Part shown: piece by piece, positions 1-10,100 of the stretch
How the letters are laid out: every line of letters starts with the position of its first letter
Numbering within the stretch: the first letter of the stretch is position 1
NCBI GenBank assembly: GCA_947625675.1
Contig: CANQPH010000026.1
Coordinates: forward strand, 1-40,038
Direction of reading: 5' to 3'
Origin: an uncultured Acetatifactor sp.
GTDB lineage: Bacteria > Bacillota > Clostridia > Lachnospirales > Lachnospiraceae
Length of the DNA: 40,038 bases
Notes under the pieces: model-generated
Told to the model about the DNA's origin: nothing
The model's input: only the letters and a program-made list of their open reading frames with translations
Databases searched by the model: none
Translations under genes and position numbers: made by a program

Positions 1-105
1 TGAGGAGTTATTTATTTTTTAGTAGTAAAGAATGCCGTATTTTTGCGGCTTCTGGCGTTTCGCAAACGCCTAAGTAAACATTAGAAATTTGAAAGGAGCA
101 CTACA
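1..105. other. Leader region with small hairpin
   Basis: No gene is visible. A perfect hairpin, GGCGTTT / CGC loop / AAACGCC, lies at 54-70 and a shorter GCCGTA/TGCGGC-like pairing lies just before it. No T-run follows on either strand, so it is not a clear terminator. A good ribosome site (GAAAGGAG) precedes the ATG at 106. The upstream gene, if any, is outside the window. Confidence 0.35.
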
Positions 106-657
106 ATGGCTAAGAAATTTGGTAAATTCTTACTCTTCACCGCCGCCGTCAGCGCAGCAGCCGCCGCCACCGTATACGTCCTTCGCAAAAAGGATTCCTC
201 TCCCGCCGATGAGAACGAGGATGAGGATGATTACGATGACTTCGGGGATGAACTGGAAGAAGAAGGGGAAACCATCCGCAATTATGTATCCCTGACCGGC
301 AGTGAGCACGGGGAAGAAGCCAAGGAAGCTGCGAAGGAAACCGCCGAAAAGGCCGTTCAAGCGACAGAAGAGGCGGCTCAGACAGCCAAAGAGGCCGTGG
401 AAGAAACGGTTCAGGCGGCTGAAGAAGCTGCTGCCGACGCTGCCCAGACAGCCGGGGAAGCCGTGAGCGAAGCGGCTCAGGCAGCCGAAGAAGCCGTGAA
501 CGAAGCGGCTCAGGCGGCCGAAGAAGCCGTGAACGAAGCGGCTCAGGAGGTTCAGGAAGCGGCCAACGATGCTGCCCAGGAAGCCTCCGAATCCGTGGAG
601 GAATTCTTCAGCGATGACGATGAAGACGATACCATTGCAATTCCTGTAAACGAATAG
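106..657 (+). CDS. Membrane-anchored Ala/Glu-rich 11-residue-repeat protein
   Basis: A 183-residue protein of unknown function. The start is set by GAAAGGAG eight bases before ATG. Residues 1-26 are a basic start (MAKKFGK) followed by an Ala-rich hydrophobic segment ending in LRKK, which fits a single N-terminal membrane anchor. Residues 30-55 are very acidic. Residues about 65-166 are almost wholly Ala, Glu and Gln in 11-residue units of the type AAQAAEEAVNE, and the end is acidic again (FFSDDDEDD). Such 11-residue amphipathic repeats are known from LEA group 3 proteins, apolipoproteins and synucleins, where they form long amphipathic helices or right-handed coiled coils. By analogy this could be an envelope-tethered helical rod or a stress/desiccation-type protein, but that is inference. 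No enzyme motif is seen. It is monocistronic and converges on the MocR gene. Confidence 0.85.
   Translation: MAKKFGKFLLFTAAVSAAAAATVYVLRKKDSSPADENEDEDDYDDFGDELEEEGETIRNYVSLTGSEHGEEAKEAAKETAEKAVQATEEAAQTAKEAVEETVQAAEEAAADAAQTAGEAVSEAAQAAEEAVNEAAQAAEEAVNEAAQEVQEAANDAAQEASESVEEFFSDDDEDDTIAIPVNE
373..603 (+). repeat. 33-bp tandem repeat, seven units, in frame
   Basis: Seven consecutive 33-bp units (373-405, 406-438, 439-471, 472-504, 505-537, 538-570, 571-603) encode 11 residues each. The units at 472 and 505 differ at a single base, which points to recent duplication; the outer units are more diverged. The period keeps the reading frame. Confidence 0.9.
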
Positions 658-721
658 ATCTACAGAATGTATTCTTGTAAGGGGCTGCCAAAATTCATTC
701 CCATGACCCTTCGGCCGCCCC

Positions 722-2314
722 TTATAACCATGTCCTCTTTAATATTTGCAGACCTTCTTGAATCTGCCCGCTCTCCAAGCCCCCATATCCCAGAAGGATG
801 GTGGCTTTTTTTCCCGCAGAGTCGGCCCTTTTTTCCGCAGAATCGGCCTTTTTCCCCGCAGAATTAGCTTTTTCTTCGTCTCGACCCTCCCCCGTCCGCC
901 CGATATAACTGTCCGACAAACCATAGACCCGGACTCCTGCGGCGGCGGCCTTTTCGAGCAATTCTTCCTCCGAAACCTCTCCCTTCGCAGTCAAAAGCAG
1001 ATGCAGACCCGCATTTTCCCCGGACAGGCGGAAAGCCTTTCGGAAGGGCTTCAATCCCTCCAGCATCAATTCATGCTTGGTACGGTAAATTTTCCGCATT
1101 TTATTCAGATATCGCTCGAAATACCCGTCTTTGATGAATTCGTTCAGAATGCGCTGGTCGATCCTGGACACCGTGGAAGAATAGAACCAGCATTCCTCCC
1201 GATAACGTTCCAGGAGCCTGTCCGGCAGCACCATGTAGCTGATACGGATGGCCGGGGCGATGGCCTTGGAAAAGGTTCCAATATAGATCACCTTGCCGTG
1301 CCGGTCGGAGGCCTGAAGGGAAGGAATGGGTTTCCCCCGATAGCGGAACTCGCTGTCATAGTCATCCTCGATGAGGTAACGATCCTCGCTCCCATCCGCC
1401 CAGCGCAGCAGCTCGTTCCTGCGGCCGATGGGCATCACCGTCCCCGTGGGAAACTGATGGGAGGGCATCACGTAGGCCAGGGATACCTCCTTCTCTTCCA
1501 GCTCGGAAGCCAGCATCCCGTTTTCATCCATCTCCACTGCGGAAATAGGGTAGGCGAAAGAGTTGAAAATGCGGTAGGCCCGCTTATAGGTGGGGTTTTC
1601 CATGGCGATGTGCACGTGGCGCCCCAAGATTTTTTCCAGAAGCAGAAGCAAATAATCGTTGCCCGCCCCCACGACGATCTGGTCCGGGCGGCATTCCACC
1701 CCTCTGGAAGAATGAAGGTATCGGCTGATGGTGACCCGAAGCTCCTCCTCCCCCTGGGGCTCCCCCTGGGAGAAGAGCGCACCATCCCCGCCGCTCAGCA
1801 CGTTTCGGGTAATCCTCATCCATACATTGAAGGGGAAGGCGCTCATGTCAATGGCGTTTGGGGAAAAATCGCAGAGGAACTTCCGCCCCAGGCCTGCGCC
1901 TTGCCCGGTGGCTCCGCTTTTCCCAGCGTCTCCAGCTCTCCCGGTGCCTCCGGCTCTTTCAATGCTTCCGACCTTCCCGGCAGCTCCGCCTTTCCCGATA
2001 CTTACGCTTTTCCCATAAGGGCTGCTTCCCCCGGAGCCACCCTCCCTCTCCAGCTGAAACAATTCTTCCACCCGGCAGACGAAGTATCCCCTCTGGGGCC
2101 GGGGCTCAATGTAGCCCTCGCTGGCCAACTGCTCATAAGCCGTATCCACGGTGGATCTGGCCACCTGGAGATATTCCGCCAGAGAACGAGTGGAGGGAAG
2201 CCTCTCTCCAGCGAGAAGCTTCCCCTCCTTGATCTCTTTCTTAATATGCTCGTAAATCTGCTCATACAGGCGTTTTCCGCTGCCCGTCTGGAGCTGAAAC
2301 GTCATATCGTACAT
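722..2314 (-). CDS. MocR/PdxR-type GntR regulator with aminotransferase domain
   Basis: A 530-residue transcription regulator of the MocR family: an N-terminal GntR winged helix (residues about 5-75, with the LPSTRSLAEYLQVARSTVD helix-turn-helix) joined to a fold-type I aminotransferase-like domain (about 150-530). The PLP lysine is present (K350 in GTFSKAIAP), so it probably binds pyridoxal phosphate. Family members respond to PLP or amino acids (pyridoxine, GABA or taurine genes), but no obvious target lies next to it. Two regions are odd. Residues about 85-148, the linker between domains, are very rich in Gly, Ala, Ser and Lys. Residues about 482-503, inside the aminotransferase domain near its C terminus, hold three 7-residue repeats (ADSAGKK type). 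It lies 132 bp downstream of glnS on the same strand and may share its transcript. The start has AGGAGG about 13 bases upstream and GAAAGG nearer; M4 is an alternative. Confidence 0.88.
   Translation of the reverse strand: MYDMTFQLQTGSGKRLYEQIYEHIKKEIKEGKLLAGERLPSTRSLAEYLQVARSTVDTAYEQLASEGYIEPRPQRGYFVCRVEELFQLEREGGSGGSSPYGKSVSIGKGGAAGKVGSIERAGGTGRAGDAGKSGATGQGAGLGRKFLCDFSPNAIDMSAFPFNVWMRITRNVLSGGDGALFSQGEPQGEEELRVTISRYLHSSRGVECRPDQIVVGAGNDYLLLLLEKILGRHVHIAMENPTYKRAYRIFNSFAYPISAVEMDENGMLASELEEKEVSLAYVMPSHQFPTGTVMPIGRRNELLRWADGSEDRYLIEDDYDSEFRYRGKPIPSLQASDRHGKVIYIGTFSKAIAPAIRISYMVLPDRLLERYREECWFYSSTVSRIDQRILNEFIKDGYFERYLNKMRKIYRTKHELMLEGLKPFRKAFRLSGENAGLHLLLTAKGEVSEEELLEKAAAAGVRVYGLSDSYIGRTGEGRDEEKANSAGKKADSAEKRADSAGKKATILLGYGGLESGQIQEGLQILKRTWL
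806..868 (-). repeat. 21-bp tandem repeat, three units, inside MocR gene
   Basis: Units at 806-826, 827-847 and 848-868 encode ANSAGKK, ADSAEKR and ADSAGKK. The array interrupts the C-terminal part of the aminotransferase-like domain, just before the conserved ILLGYGGL end segment. Confidence 0.85.
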
Positions 2315-2446
2315 ATCTTATACCTTTCCTCCTGCGTCCTATACCCCTCTGCCCGTTCCAGGCCGAAGCGCCGGAGCAGTCCATGAGATCTCTCCCTTTT
2401 CTTCCGCTGTCTCGGTAAACTTTCCGCCATCCTGGCGGGATTTCCC

Positions 2447-4189
2447 TCACTTCGGCAGGGTATAGGAGCTCTTCAGGGACACGATGCGGTTGAACACCAG
2501 GGCGTCCGGCCTGGAATCCTTGGCATCCACGCAGAAGAAGCCCTGTCTGACGAACTGGAAGCTGTCATAGGCCTTGGCCCCTGCGAAAGCGGGCTCCAAC
2601 TGACAGTTGGACATCACCGTCAGGGAATTGGGATTCAGATTCAAGCTGCCATCCTCGTTATAAACCCCTTTTTCTTCATCAATGATGTTCTCATACAGCC
2701 GAACCTCCGCCTGGATGGCGGTGGAAGCGTTGACCCAATGGATGGTGCCCTTCACCTTGCGGCCGTTAAATCCGCTGCCGCTCTTGGTCTCCGGGTCATA
2801 GGTGCAATGCACCTCCGTCACGTTCCCGTTTTCATCCTTCACGCAGCCGGCGCAGGTCACGAAATAGGCGTTCATCAGGCGCACCTCGTTGCCCGGGAAC
2901 AGGCGGAAATATTTCTTGGGAGGCACCTCCATGAAGTCCTCTCTCTCAATATACAGCTCCCGACCGAAGGGCACCTTCCTGGAACCCAGGGCCTCGTTTT
3001 CCAGGTTGTTGGGAGCTTCCAGCCACTCCACTTCCCCTTCGGGGTAGTTGTCGATGATCAGCTTCACGGGATCCAGCACCGCCATCATGCGGGGCCGCTT
3101 CACCTTCAGATCTTCCCGGATGCAGTATTCCAGCATGGCATAGTCCACGGAGGAATTGCTCTTGGAGACGCCGCAGAGCTCCACGAATTTCTTGATGGAC
3201 TCCGGCGTAAAGCCTCTCCTGCGCAGGGCGGCGATGGACACCAGCCTGGGATCGTCCCAGCCGTCCACGATGCCCTCCTCCACCATCTTCTTGATATATC
3301 GTTTGCCGGTGACCACGTTGGTCAGGTACATCTTGGCGAACTCGATCTGCTTGGGCGGATGAGGGTATTCCAGTTCCCGCACCACCCAGTCATACAGCGG
3401 CCTGTGATCCTCGAACTCCAGCGTACAGATGGAATGCGTGATCCCCTCGATGGCGTCCTCAATGGGATGGGCGAAATCATACATGGGGTAGATGCACCAG
3501 GTGTCCCCGGTGTTGTGGTGGGTCATATGGGCCACCCGATAGATCACCGGATCCCTCATGTTGATATTGGGGGAAGCCATGTCGATGCGGGCCCGCAGCA
3601 CCTTCTCCCCGTCCGCATATTTTCCTTCCTTCATCTCTTCAAACAGCCGCAGATTTTCCTCTATGCTGCGGCCGCAGAAGGGGTCTTCCCTGCCGGGCTC
3701 CGTCAGGGTCCCCCGGTACTCCCGGATCTGATCGGCGCTCAGGTCGGAAACATAGGCCTTGCCCTTCTTGATCAGCTTCACCGCCGCCTCATACATCTGC
3801 CCGAAATAATCGGAGGCGAAGAACAGCCTGTCCTCCCAGTCCGCTCCCAGCCACTGAATGTCGGCCTTGATGGACTCCACGAACTCCGTCTTCTCCTTGG
3901 TGGGATTGGTGTCGTCAAAACGCATGTTGAACTTGCCGCCGTATTCCTGAGCCAGACCGTAATTTAACAAAATACTCTTGGCATGGCCGATGTGCAGATA
4001 TCCGTTGGGCTCCGGCGGAAAACGGGTGTGCACCGTGTCGTACACACCCTCCGCCAAATCCTTGTCGATGATCTGCTCTATAAAATTGCGGGAAACCTTT
4101 TCCTCTGCCTCCAACGCCCCTTCCGCTGCTGCGCTCTCCGCTGCGGGCTTCGTTTCCCGCTCAGATTCCTTTACTAAATTTTCACTCAT
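2447..4189 (-). CDS. glnS: Glutaminyl-tRNA synthetase
   Basis: A 580-residue class I aminoacyl-tRNA synthetase that charges tRNA-Gln with glutamine. The HIGH motif is at residues 66-69 within [12 protein letters not shown], and the KMSKS-type loop is VSKSNSS near residue 342. The [15 protein letters not shown] segment and the downstream anticodon-binding beta-barrels match GlnRS rather than GluRS. The first 30 or so residues form a non-conserved Ala/Glu-rich extension ([15 protein letters not shown]) before the catalytic core begins at NFIEQII. AGGCAGG lies eight bases before the ATG and a good promoter lies upstream. The organism also carries gatB at the far end of this window, so GatCAB may serve Asn-tRNA or act as a second Gln route. 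No T-box leader is seen. Confidence 0.95.
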   Translation of the reverse strand: MSENLVKESERETKPAAESAAAEGALEAEEKVSRNFIEQIIDKDLAEGVYDTVHTRFPPEPNGYLHIGHAKSILLNYGLAQEYGGKFNMRFDDTNPTKEKTEFVESIKADIQWLGADWEDRLFFASDYFGQMYEAAVKLIKKGKAYVSDLSADQIREYRGTLTEPGREDPFCGRSIEENLRLFEEMKEGKYADGEKVLRARIDMASPNINMRDPVIYRVAHMTHHNTGDTWCIYPMYDFAHPIEDAIEGITHSICTLEFEDHRPLYDWVVRELEYPHPPKQIEFAKMYLTNVVTGKRYIKKMVEEGIVDGWDDPRLVSIAALRRRGFTPESIKKFVELCGVSKSNSSVDYAMLEYCIREDLKVKRPRMMAVLDPVKLIIDNYPEGEVEWLEAPNNLENEALGSRKVPFGRELYIEREDFMEVPPKKYFRLFPGNEVRLMNAYFVTCAGCVKDENGNVTEVHCTYDPETKSGSGFNGRKVKGTIHWVNASTAIQAEVRLYENIIDEEKGVYNEDGSLNLNPNSLTVMSNCQLEPAFAGAKAYDSFQFVRQGFFCVDAKDSRPDALVFNRIVSLKSSYTLPK

Positions 4190-4224
4190 GGGAATTACCT
4201 GCCTTTCACCCTTAAATATTTAAT

Positions 4225-4253
4225 ATCTTAGCACCAAACAAAAGGATAGGCAA
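4225..4253 (-). promoter_or_regulatory. Promoter for glnS
   Basis: On the minus strand TTGCCT (4253-4248) is followed after 17 bases by TAAGAT (4230-4225), about 36 bases before the glnS ATG. It lies in the gap after the beta-glucan operon. I see no clear intrinsic terminator for that operon between 4320 and 4254; only an AGCACTT/AAGTGCT inverted pair without a following T-run. Confidence 0.6.
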
Positions 4254-4320
4254 GCACTTTTTTATGCGGGGGTACCGATTCACCCGCCAAAGGGCCGGGC
4301 AGGAAGTGCTCTCCTCACAT

Positions 4321-7164
4321 TTAGAGTTTCACCAAGATCTCGTGAACCGCATCCGCCCCGCCTTCGCTGCGGCAAAGGCACAGCGCTTCCTTGGGAATCC
4401 AGTTCCCTTCCATTTTCCTGCCGTCCAGATATACTTCCTTCGCCCCACGGTAGATTTCCCGTTCCTCTCCGGCCTCGTAACGGATGTGGAGAGGGACGTC
4501 GGCGAAACGCAGGGTGAGGGCGATCCTGCCTTCTTCGTCCAGCTGTTCCCGCAAAAGGGCGGGCTCCAACACCAGATCGCCCATCCGGCCCGCCACGCCG
4601 TACATCAGAGTCACCACCGTCATCATCAGCCAGCTAGCGGAACCCGTCAGATAAGGGTACATCCCCCTTCCGGTGTCGCTGAAATACTCCGGCAGCCCCG
4701 GATAGATCCGGCTCGTCTCAAAATCCATGGACTGTCGGTACAGGGCATCCAGCACCCGGAAACCTTCCTGGATGAAGCCCCTGCGATACAGGGCGTTGGC
4801 GTACATCACCGACATGTGGGAAAAGACCGCCCCGTTCTCCTTGTGGCCGTAAGCGAAGCCGAAGGCCCGGCCCATGTCCTCTTTTACCTCGTGAAAATCC
4901 GTGTTCAGCCGATAACCGCCTATCTCGGGCCGATACAGGAGCCGGTCCGCCGCCCGGACGATCTCTTTCACCTGTTCCTCCGAGGCGGTGCCGAACATGA
5001 TGGGGAACACCTGACCCGTCAGGGTCATACGGGTTCCTCCGGGGAAAAACCCTTCCAGCTGTTTGCCATGATTGTCATAATAACCGTTGAAAAAGCTGCC
5101 TTCCGGTGCGGTCACCCACTCCGTTTCCGAAATGTGCTTCCGGATCCAGGCCGCCATTCCTTCCAGAATCCCGGCCAGTTCCCGAGGCGAAACCTTTTCT
5201 TTTTCGCCGCTGATCAGATGCTTGCAGCTTCTGTAATATTCCTGGAGAATCTCCTGTTTGCGGGAAACGGAATCATAGGCGTCGCCGTGATCCTGCAGGA
5301 GCCAAAGCACCTCCCTGTGGAGCTCAAGACCCTTCATCGATCCGCTCTGTACCCGCTCATCCAGCAGGCGAAGCAAAGCTGCGATCTGTTCCAGGTTACC
5401 GGCATAGGCCGCCGTAAAGGTCACGCTTTCCCCGTTTTCCGAGGCCATGTCCAGGCCGTCGTTCCAGTCGGCCCCCCGCAGACGGATATGATTATGGGTC
5501 CCCACGTCGTAAAAAGCGGTGACATTCTGCAGCAAGATATGCTCCAGCAGGCTTCCGTAGACCACTTTCCCGCCTTCGTCCAGCTGCTTCAGACCCTGGC
5601 CATCACACCAGGCCACGTCCTTTTTCTCCCCCCGGAAAATCTGTCCGTCCTTGAAATAAGGGGCTTCTTCCAGAAGGATCTCCAGATCCCCGGTCTGCTG
5701 AATGTACATGTCCGTGGTCTGAAAAGGCCAAAAACCATGATCCATCCAGACCCTGACGAGGTGGTTCCGATCCGCCAGAAAATCTCCCTGCTTTTCCCCG
5801 ATGATGGTGGCGTTGGTGCCGTCCAGACGAACCCCGCCGTAATAATCCACCAGCTTCTGCCGCACTCCGTCGGGCTCCATGAGCAGCAGGGCCAGGCAAT
5901 CCTGCCAAAGGTCCCTCCAGCCCCTCCCGCCCCTGCCGTAATCATGATAGGGCAGGAAGGAGCAGCCGTACATCCGGCGCAAAATGGGCTGGAAGGTCAC
6001 CCAATACATATAATTGTCCCAGTCGGGATCCTTGGTCTCATAGTGCACGTTCACCTTTTGGATCCATTCCTGCCGCACCTTGTCCAGGGCCTCTTCCGTC
6101 TTTGCCCTGCTCCCGAAGGTCTCCAGCAGCCTGACCCGGTTTTCCTCCGCTTCTTCCCTGGGAACGATGCCGAACAGGACGCACCAGGTACGGCTCTCCC
6201 CGGGCCCCAGGACGACCTCCCGGAACCGCAGGGCGCCCATGGCCTCACAGCCCGCCGCCTGGGCGCCTTCCGACACCCAGGGGGATGCGGCTCGGCCGCA
6301 CTCTGGCGCTGCTCCCGCTCCTGGATTCCGGCCGCACTCTGGCACCGCTTCCACCCCTGAATTCTGGCCACACTCCGATTCAGCTTCCACTCCCCGGTTT
6401 CGGCCACAATTCACCTCGTACACCGCCAGGGGCCTGGCCAGGCTCCCTCCTTCGCCGATAAAGCGTTCCACCGTGGGACAGAAGGACACCGGTGCCCTTC
6501 CGTCCCCTTCCACACCGTACAGGAAATAAGTCAGCCTGTTCTTTTTATGCCCTCTTTCATCAAAGGTGAGGGTAGGAGTCACCTCAATCCCTTCCCTGCG
6601 GACGGCGATCCGGTGCAGCAGACTGGTCACGTGCCGGTGATCCCTGATATTGTCCGCAGAACGACAATACAGAGGCACCGCCGCAATGGGAGTGACCTGT
6701 ACTTCCTCCGCCCTGTCATTGCGCAGGGTGACCTCCATCATTTCAAAAGGACAACGATCCTCCGGCACAAAAGAAGTCACTTCGGAGGAAAGCCCGTATT
6801 TTACGGAAGATCTTTTCATCCGGTGCCACATGAACCCGGCTTCCAATTCGCTCTCTTCCTCCAGCTCCGTCCCCCGAAGGGCTTCGCTCTCCGCCGACGC
6901 CCCCGTCAGAGACCAGACTTCCCCTTCCCCCGTCACGCACCAGAAATTCCGGGTGCCCTTCAAATTGTGCAGTTCCTCCACGCTGACGGGCTGCAGCAGG
7001 AAGGTGTTCTGGTCCAGCTTGCTGTCGCCCCCCAGAAGAGGCGTGACGCAGCTTTTCAGTCCGGATTCCCCCGCAATGGGAAAATACAGGAAGCTGCTTC
7101 CCTCCGGTTTTTTCATGAAGAAGGTTCCCTTCTTGTCCGTAAATGTATATGCCTTTTCCGTCAT
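4321..7164 (-). CDS. GH94 glycoside phosphorylase, probable laminaribiose phosphorylase
   Basis: A 947-residue cytoplasmic enzyme (no signal peptide) of family GH94, inverting phosphorylases that split beta-glucosides with phosphate to give alpha-glucose-1-phosphate. Diagnostic segments are GRGGRGWRDLWQD, RGADWNDGLD (catalytic Asp at 569) and GSASWLMMTVV near the C terminus. GH94 includes cellobiose, cellodextrin, chitobiose, beta-1,2-glucan and laminaribiose phosphorylases. The beta-1,3-glucanase neighbours make laminaribiose the likeliest substrate (inference). It is the last gene of the operon, four bases after the GH161-GH17 stop; that stop (TAA) sits inside its ribosome site (GGAGGAATAAATCC). 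Residues about 255-300 hold a 12-residue tandem repeat (CGRNPGAGAAPE type) in a loop of the N-terminal beta-sandwich or linker region, which I would not expect in this family. Length exceeds the usual 800 or so residues. Confidence 0.85.
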   Translation of the reverse strand: MTEKAYTFTDKKGTFFMKKPEGSSFLYFPIAGESGLKSCVTPLLGGDSKLDQNTFLLQPVSVEELHNLKGTRNFWCVTGEGEVWSLTGASAESEALRGTELEEESELEAGFMWHRMKRSSVKYGLSSEVTSFVPEDRCPFEMMEVTLRNDRAEEVQVTPIAAVPLYCRSADNIRDHRHVTSLLHRIAVRREGIEVTPTLTFDERGHKKNRLTYFLYGVEGDGRAPVSFCPTVERFIGEGGSLARPLAVYEVNCGRNRGVEAESECGQNSGVEAVPECGRNPGAGAAPECGRAASPWVSEGAQAAGCEAMGALRFREVVLGPGESRTWCVLFGIVPREEAEENRVRLLETFGSRAKTEEALDKVRQEWIQKVNVHYETKDPDWDNYMYWVTFQPILRRMYGCSFLPYHDYGRGGRGWRDLWQDCLALLLMEPDGVRQKLVDYYGGVRLDGTNATIIGEKQGDFLADRNHLVRVWMDHGFWPFQTTDMYIQQTGDLEILLEEAPYFKDGQIFRGEKKDVAWCDGQGLKQLDEGGKVVYGSLLEHILLQNVTAFYDVGTHNHIRLRGADWNDGLDMASENGESVTFTAAYAGNLEQIAALLRLLDERVQSGSMKGLELHREVLWLLQDHGDAYDSVSRKQEILQEYYRSCKHLISGEKEKVSPRELAGILEGMAAWIRKHISETEWVTAPEGSFFNGYYDNHGKQLEGFFPGGTRMTLTGQVFPIMFGTASEEQVKEIVRAADRLLYRPEIGGYRLNTDFHEVKEDMGRAFGFAYGHKENGAVFSHMSVMYANALYRRGFIQEGFRVLDALYRQSMDFETSRIYPGLPEYFSDTGRGMYPYLTGSASWLMMTVVTLMYGVAGRMGDLVLEPALLREQLDEEGRIALTLRFADVPLHIRYEAGEEREIYRGAKEVYLDGRKMEGNWIPKEALCLCRSEGGADAVHEILVKL
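6294..6401 (-). repeat. 36-bp tandem repeat, three units, inside GH94 gene
   Basis: Units begin at 6294, 6330 and 6366, each with GGCC(G/A)CACTC, and a partial fourth begins at 6402. They encode 12-residue cysteine-containing repeats (CGQNSGVEAVPE type). Three spaced cysteines in a cytoplasmic enzyme loop are unusual. Confidence 0.85.
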
Positions 7165-7168
7165 GGAT

Positions 7169-10100
7169 TTATTCCTCCAGATGCTTCACCGCCAGTTTGG
7201 GACTGCGATCCTCCCGGAACAACCCCCAATGCTTCTCCGGTTCGTCCTCCTTTTCACTGCCTTTCCAAGGTTCGTCGAAGGCCTCAAAGAGGAACAGAGG
7301 GATCCCTTCTTCCGCAGTCCATTTTGTCAATTTCTCAATATATTGGGCCTGTTTCTCTTCACTGACCTGAGTGCGGTCCATGGAATCGTTGCACTGGGTG
7401 GCCCAGCCGCATTCCGTGAAGATCACTTGCTTTCCAGGATAAAGTTCCTTTACTTTTCCATAATCCCTTTGATGAAAGGCCATCGCTTCCTCCAGCCCCA
7501 CCCTGTTCCAAAGGGGATAACTGTGGATGCTGATGAAGTCCACTTCCCCCGCCAGCCGGGGAATCCCTGGCCACTCCGGAGCGCCCTCGTTATAGGTCAC
7601 CATCTGGCTCACACCGGCCTTGAGCTTCTTCGCCCAGCCCACCAGCCGTTCCTCCTCCACCAGGTCGGATCCCCAGGAAGGACGATTCTCATTGCCCACG
7701 GAAACGGCGATGATGATATCCGGATATTCTCCGGCCAGTTCGATCAGCTTGTCCAACTCCCCATCGTTGCGCTTCCGGTTGGCCAAGAGTTGCTCTTCGC
7801 TATACATGGTGGCCCAGGCGCAGCCGGGATTGTTGTATTCCGCAATGGGATCGATGCCGATCATGCAGTCCAGGGGAAGCTTTTCCTCCTCGATCACCTG
7901 CAGCACCCTGCGGGCGTGCTCGTTGGGATCATACATTCTGATATGGGAGAAGCCCTTTTCCACCAGGATCTTCAGATCCTGGGCAATCTCCTCCTTGCTG
8001 GGATAGACCCCCGTCCTGGGGCTCTGCCCCCTCCGGTAACCGGAATAACAGATGGCCTTACCGCCCGGGAACCGCTTCTCCCCGGAGGTCTTCCGGCACG
8101 CCGTCCGGACATCAGTCTGGTTCGTCCCGCTCCGCTTCTCAGAGGCTTCTGTCAGGCTCGCTTCATCCCGCTCCCCACTCCGCTTCTCAGAGGCTTCCGT
8201 CAGGCTCGCTCCATCCTGTTCCCCGTTCCGCTTCTCAGAGGCTTCCGTCAGGCTCGCTCCATCCTGCTCCCCGGCATCTTCCAGCCAGGCTTCCAGGGCC
8301 TTCGCCCTGCCTTCCCGGACGGCCAGGGCCAGATCTCCCTCCAGAAGATCTCCCTCCACCGCCACGTCCCCGTCCTCTAGGTGCAGGACCATGCGGGCGA
8401 TCTTCACGCCGCCAGGGCCGTAAGTGTTTTTCTTCCGGGGATTGTGATAGGTCACGGGGCAGGAGCCGCACAGCAGGAAGGAAACCTCCCCCGCTTCGTC
8501 GAACATCCGTCCCGCCAACACGGGAGACAGATGCAGAGCCGGCTGGCCCTCCCGCAGCACGAACCCGTCCTTGCCCACGAACATGCCCAGCCACATGGAA
8601 AGCATCTCCACCGTGGAACCGGAAAGCCTTCCAACGAAGCCCTGTCCATGCACCGCCGGATCCGGATTGGCGCTGGACGCCAGGAAGGAAGAATTCTCCA
8701 GGATGCTGCGCTTGTAAACCGCCGGATCCTGATAAGGAATCAGGGCGTCGCCTATGGCCTCATAAAACTGGTCATAGAGCCCTGCCTTCAGCATTCCCAG
8801 AAAATATTTGTATTCCATGTGAAGGAATACGCTCTCCCTTTCCAGCCAGCCCGGCGTAAAGGCCAGGAGTCTGCCGTTCTCCATGGACAACCCTTCCAGG
8901 GAAACGGAGGTTTTGTACATCTTCAGTTTTTTATCGTAAATATCGGTTTCCTTCAGCTTCCGGCACATTTCCGCCGCTGCCGCCCTCTCTCCTTCCGCCA
9001 CCCCGGCCAGCATCCGGGCTGGGCCCTCCAGGAAGAGGGGCAAAGGCTCCTGACGGAAAGCCGTCACTTTCACGCTGGGCAGACCATAGGGGCTGATGCG
9101 GTCCGTGCCGTCCTCGTTCTTCACCACCTCATACTCGGCGGCCTCATAGGTGAAGTAGGTGGGCATGATCCCGTTCCCCAGGGCCAGGGCCCTTTGCTCC
9201 GCCAGTTCCAGCCGTCCGGCATAGGTTTCCAAAATGCGCCGCAGCTCTTCATAGGAAACGGTCACCTTCCTGCCGCTGACGCAAAGCTTTGTTTTTTCCC
9301 GGAATTCCTCCCGCAGGGTCGCAATGCAGTCCCAAAGCCGGAAAGATGCGGCACTTCCGGAAGCTGCCGCCTGAGAGGCTCCGATCCCAAAGGTTCCTCC
9401 GTCAGATGCCGCTCGGGCGTCTCCGGTTCCAGAGGCCTCTCCGTCAGCTGCTTCCCGCAGGGCATCGTCTATAGCGAACATGAAATCCGCCAATTCTTCA
9501 CAGAGCTTCACCCCTTCATCGGACGCAGCTTCCTGCAGGCCTTCTCCCGCTTCCGAAGCTTTTTCGGAAGCCGCCCGCTCCGTCACCGCTTCCAGCAGGA
9601 AGGCCACCATCCGCTTTAATTCCATGGTTTCCGGCATACTGCTGCCGAACAGGCCCGGCAAACCGTTCATGGCGTCGTTCCAGCCCGGCTTGCCGCCTTC
9701 CATCTCTATTCCCAAGCCTTCCGGATCCAACAGGGCGAACTTGTTGACGGCCAGGGTCATCATTTTTCCAAACAGGTTAGTGACCACTTCCCTGCCGGAA
9801 GCGTCCTGCAGCCAGTTGGTGCCCTTTTCATCAAACCCGGGAAGGGACAGCTTTTCCTCACAGTGCTCCATGGAGCCGTACTGGCGGACCTTTCCCTTGT
9901 TCAGCACATAGGTGTCCCTTCTGGGACGCACTATGCCGATGCTGTTATAATAACGATAGTCTTCCCCGCCGAACAACAGCTCTTCTTTTTTCTCCGGATA
10001 GATCATCAGATAATTCTGGACCAGATCCATGTTGTAGTCCCAATGATCACACCAATAGCCTTCTCCGAAGCCCGCCTCCTGCCGCTGGTCCGACAGCTCC

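Noticed and set aside
658..721. Terminator between the converging genes (AAGGGGC/GCCCCTT pairing)
   Set aside because: The arms pair but no T-run follows on either strand and the loop is over 20 bases, so I did not call it.
2262..2450. A 62-codon minus-strand frame between glnS and the MocR gene
   Set aside because: It overlaps both neighbours, has no ribosome site and no recognisable sequence; composition is that of spacer DNA.
4190..4320. T-box leader for glnS
   Set aside because: No T-box consensus (TGGNACCGCG) and no terminator/antiterminator pair; the promoter is only about 36 bases before the start.
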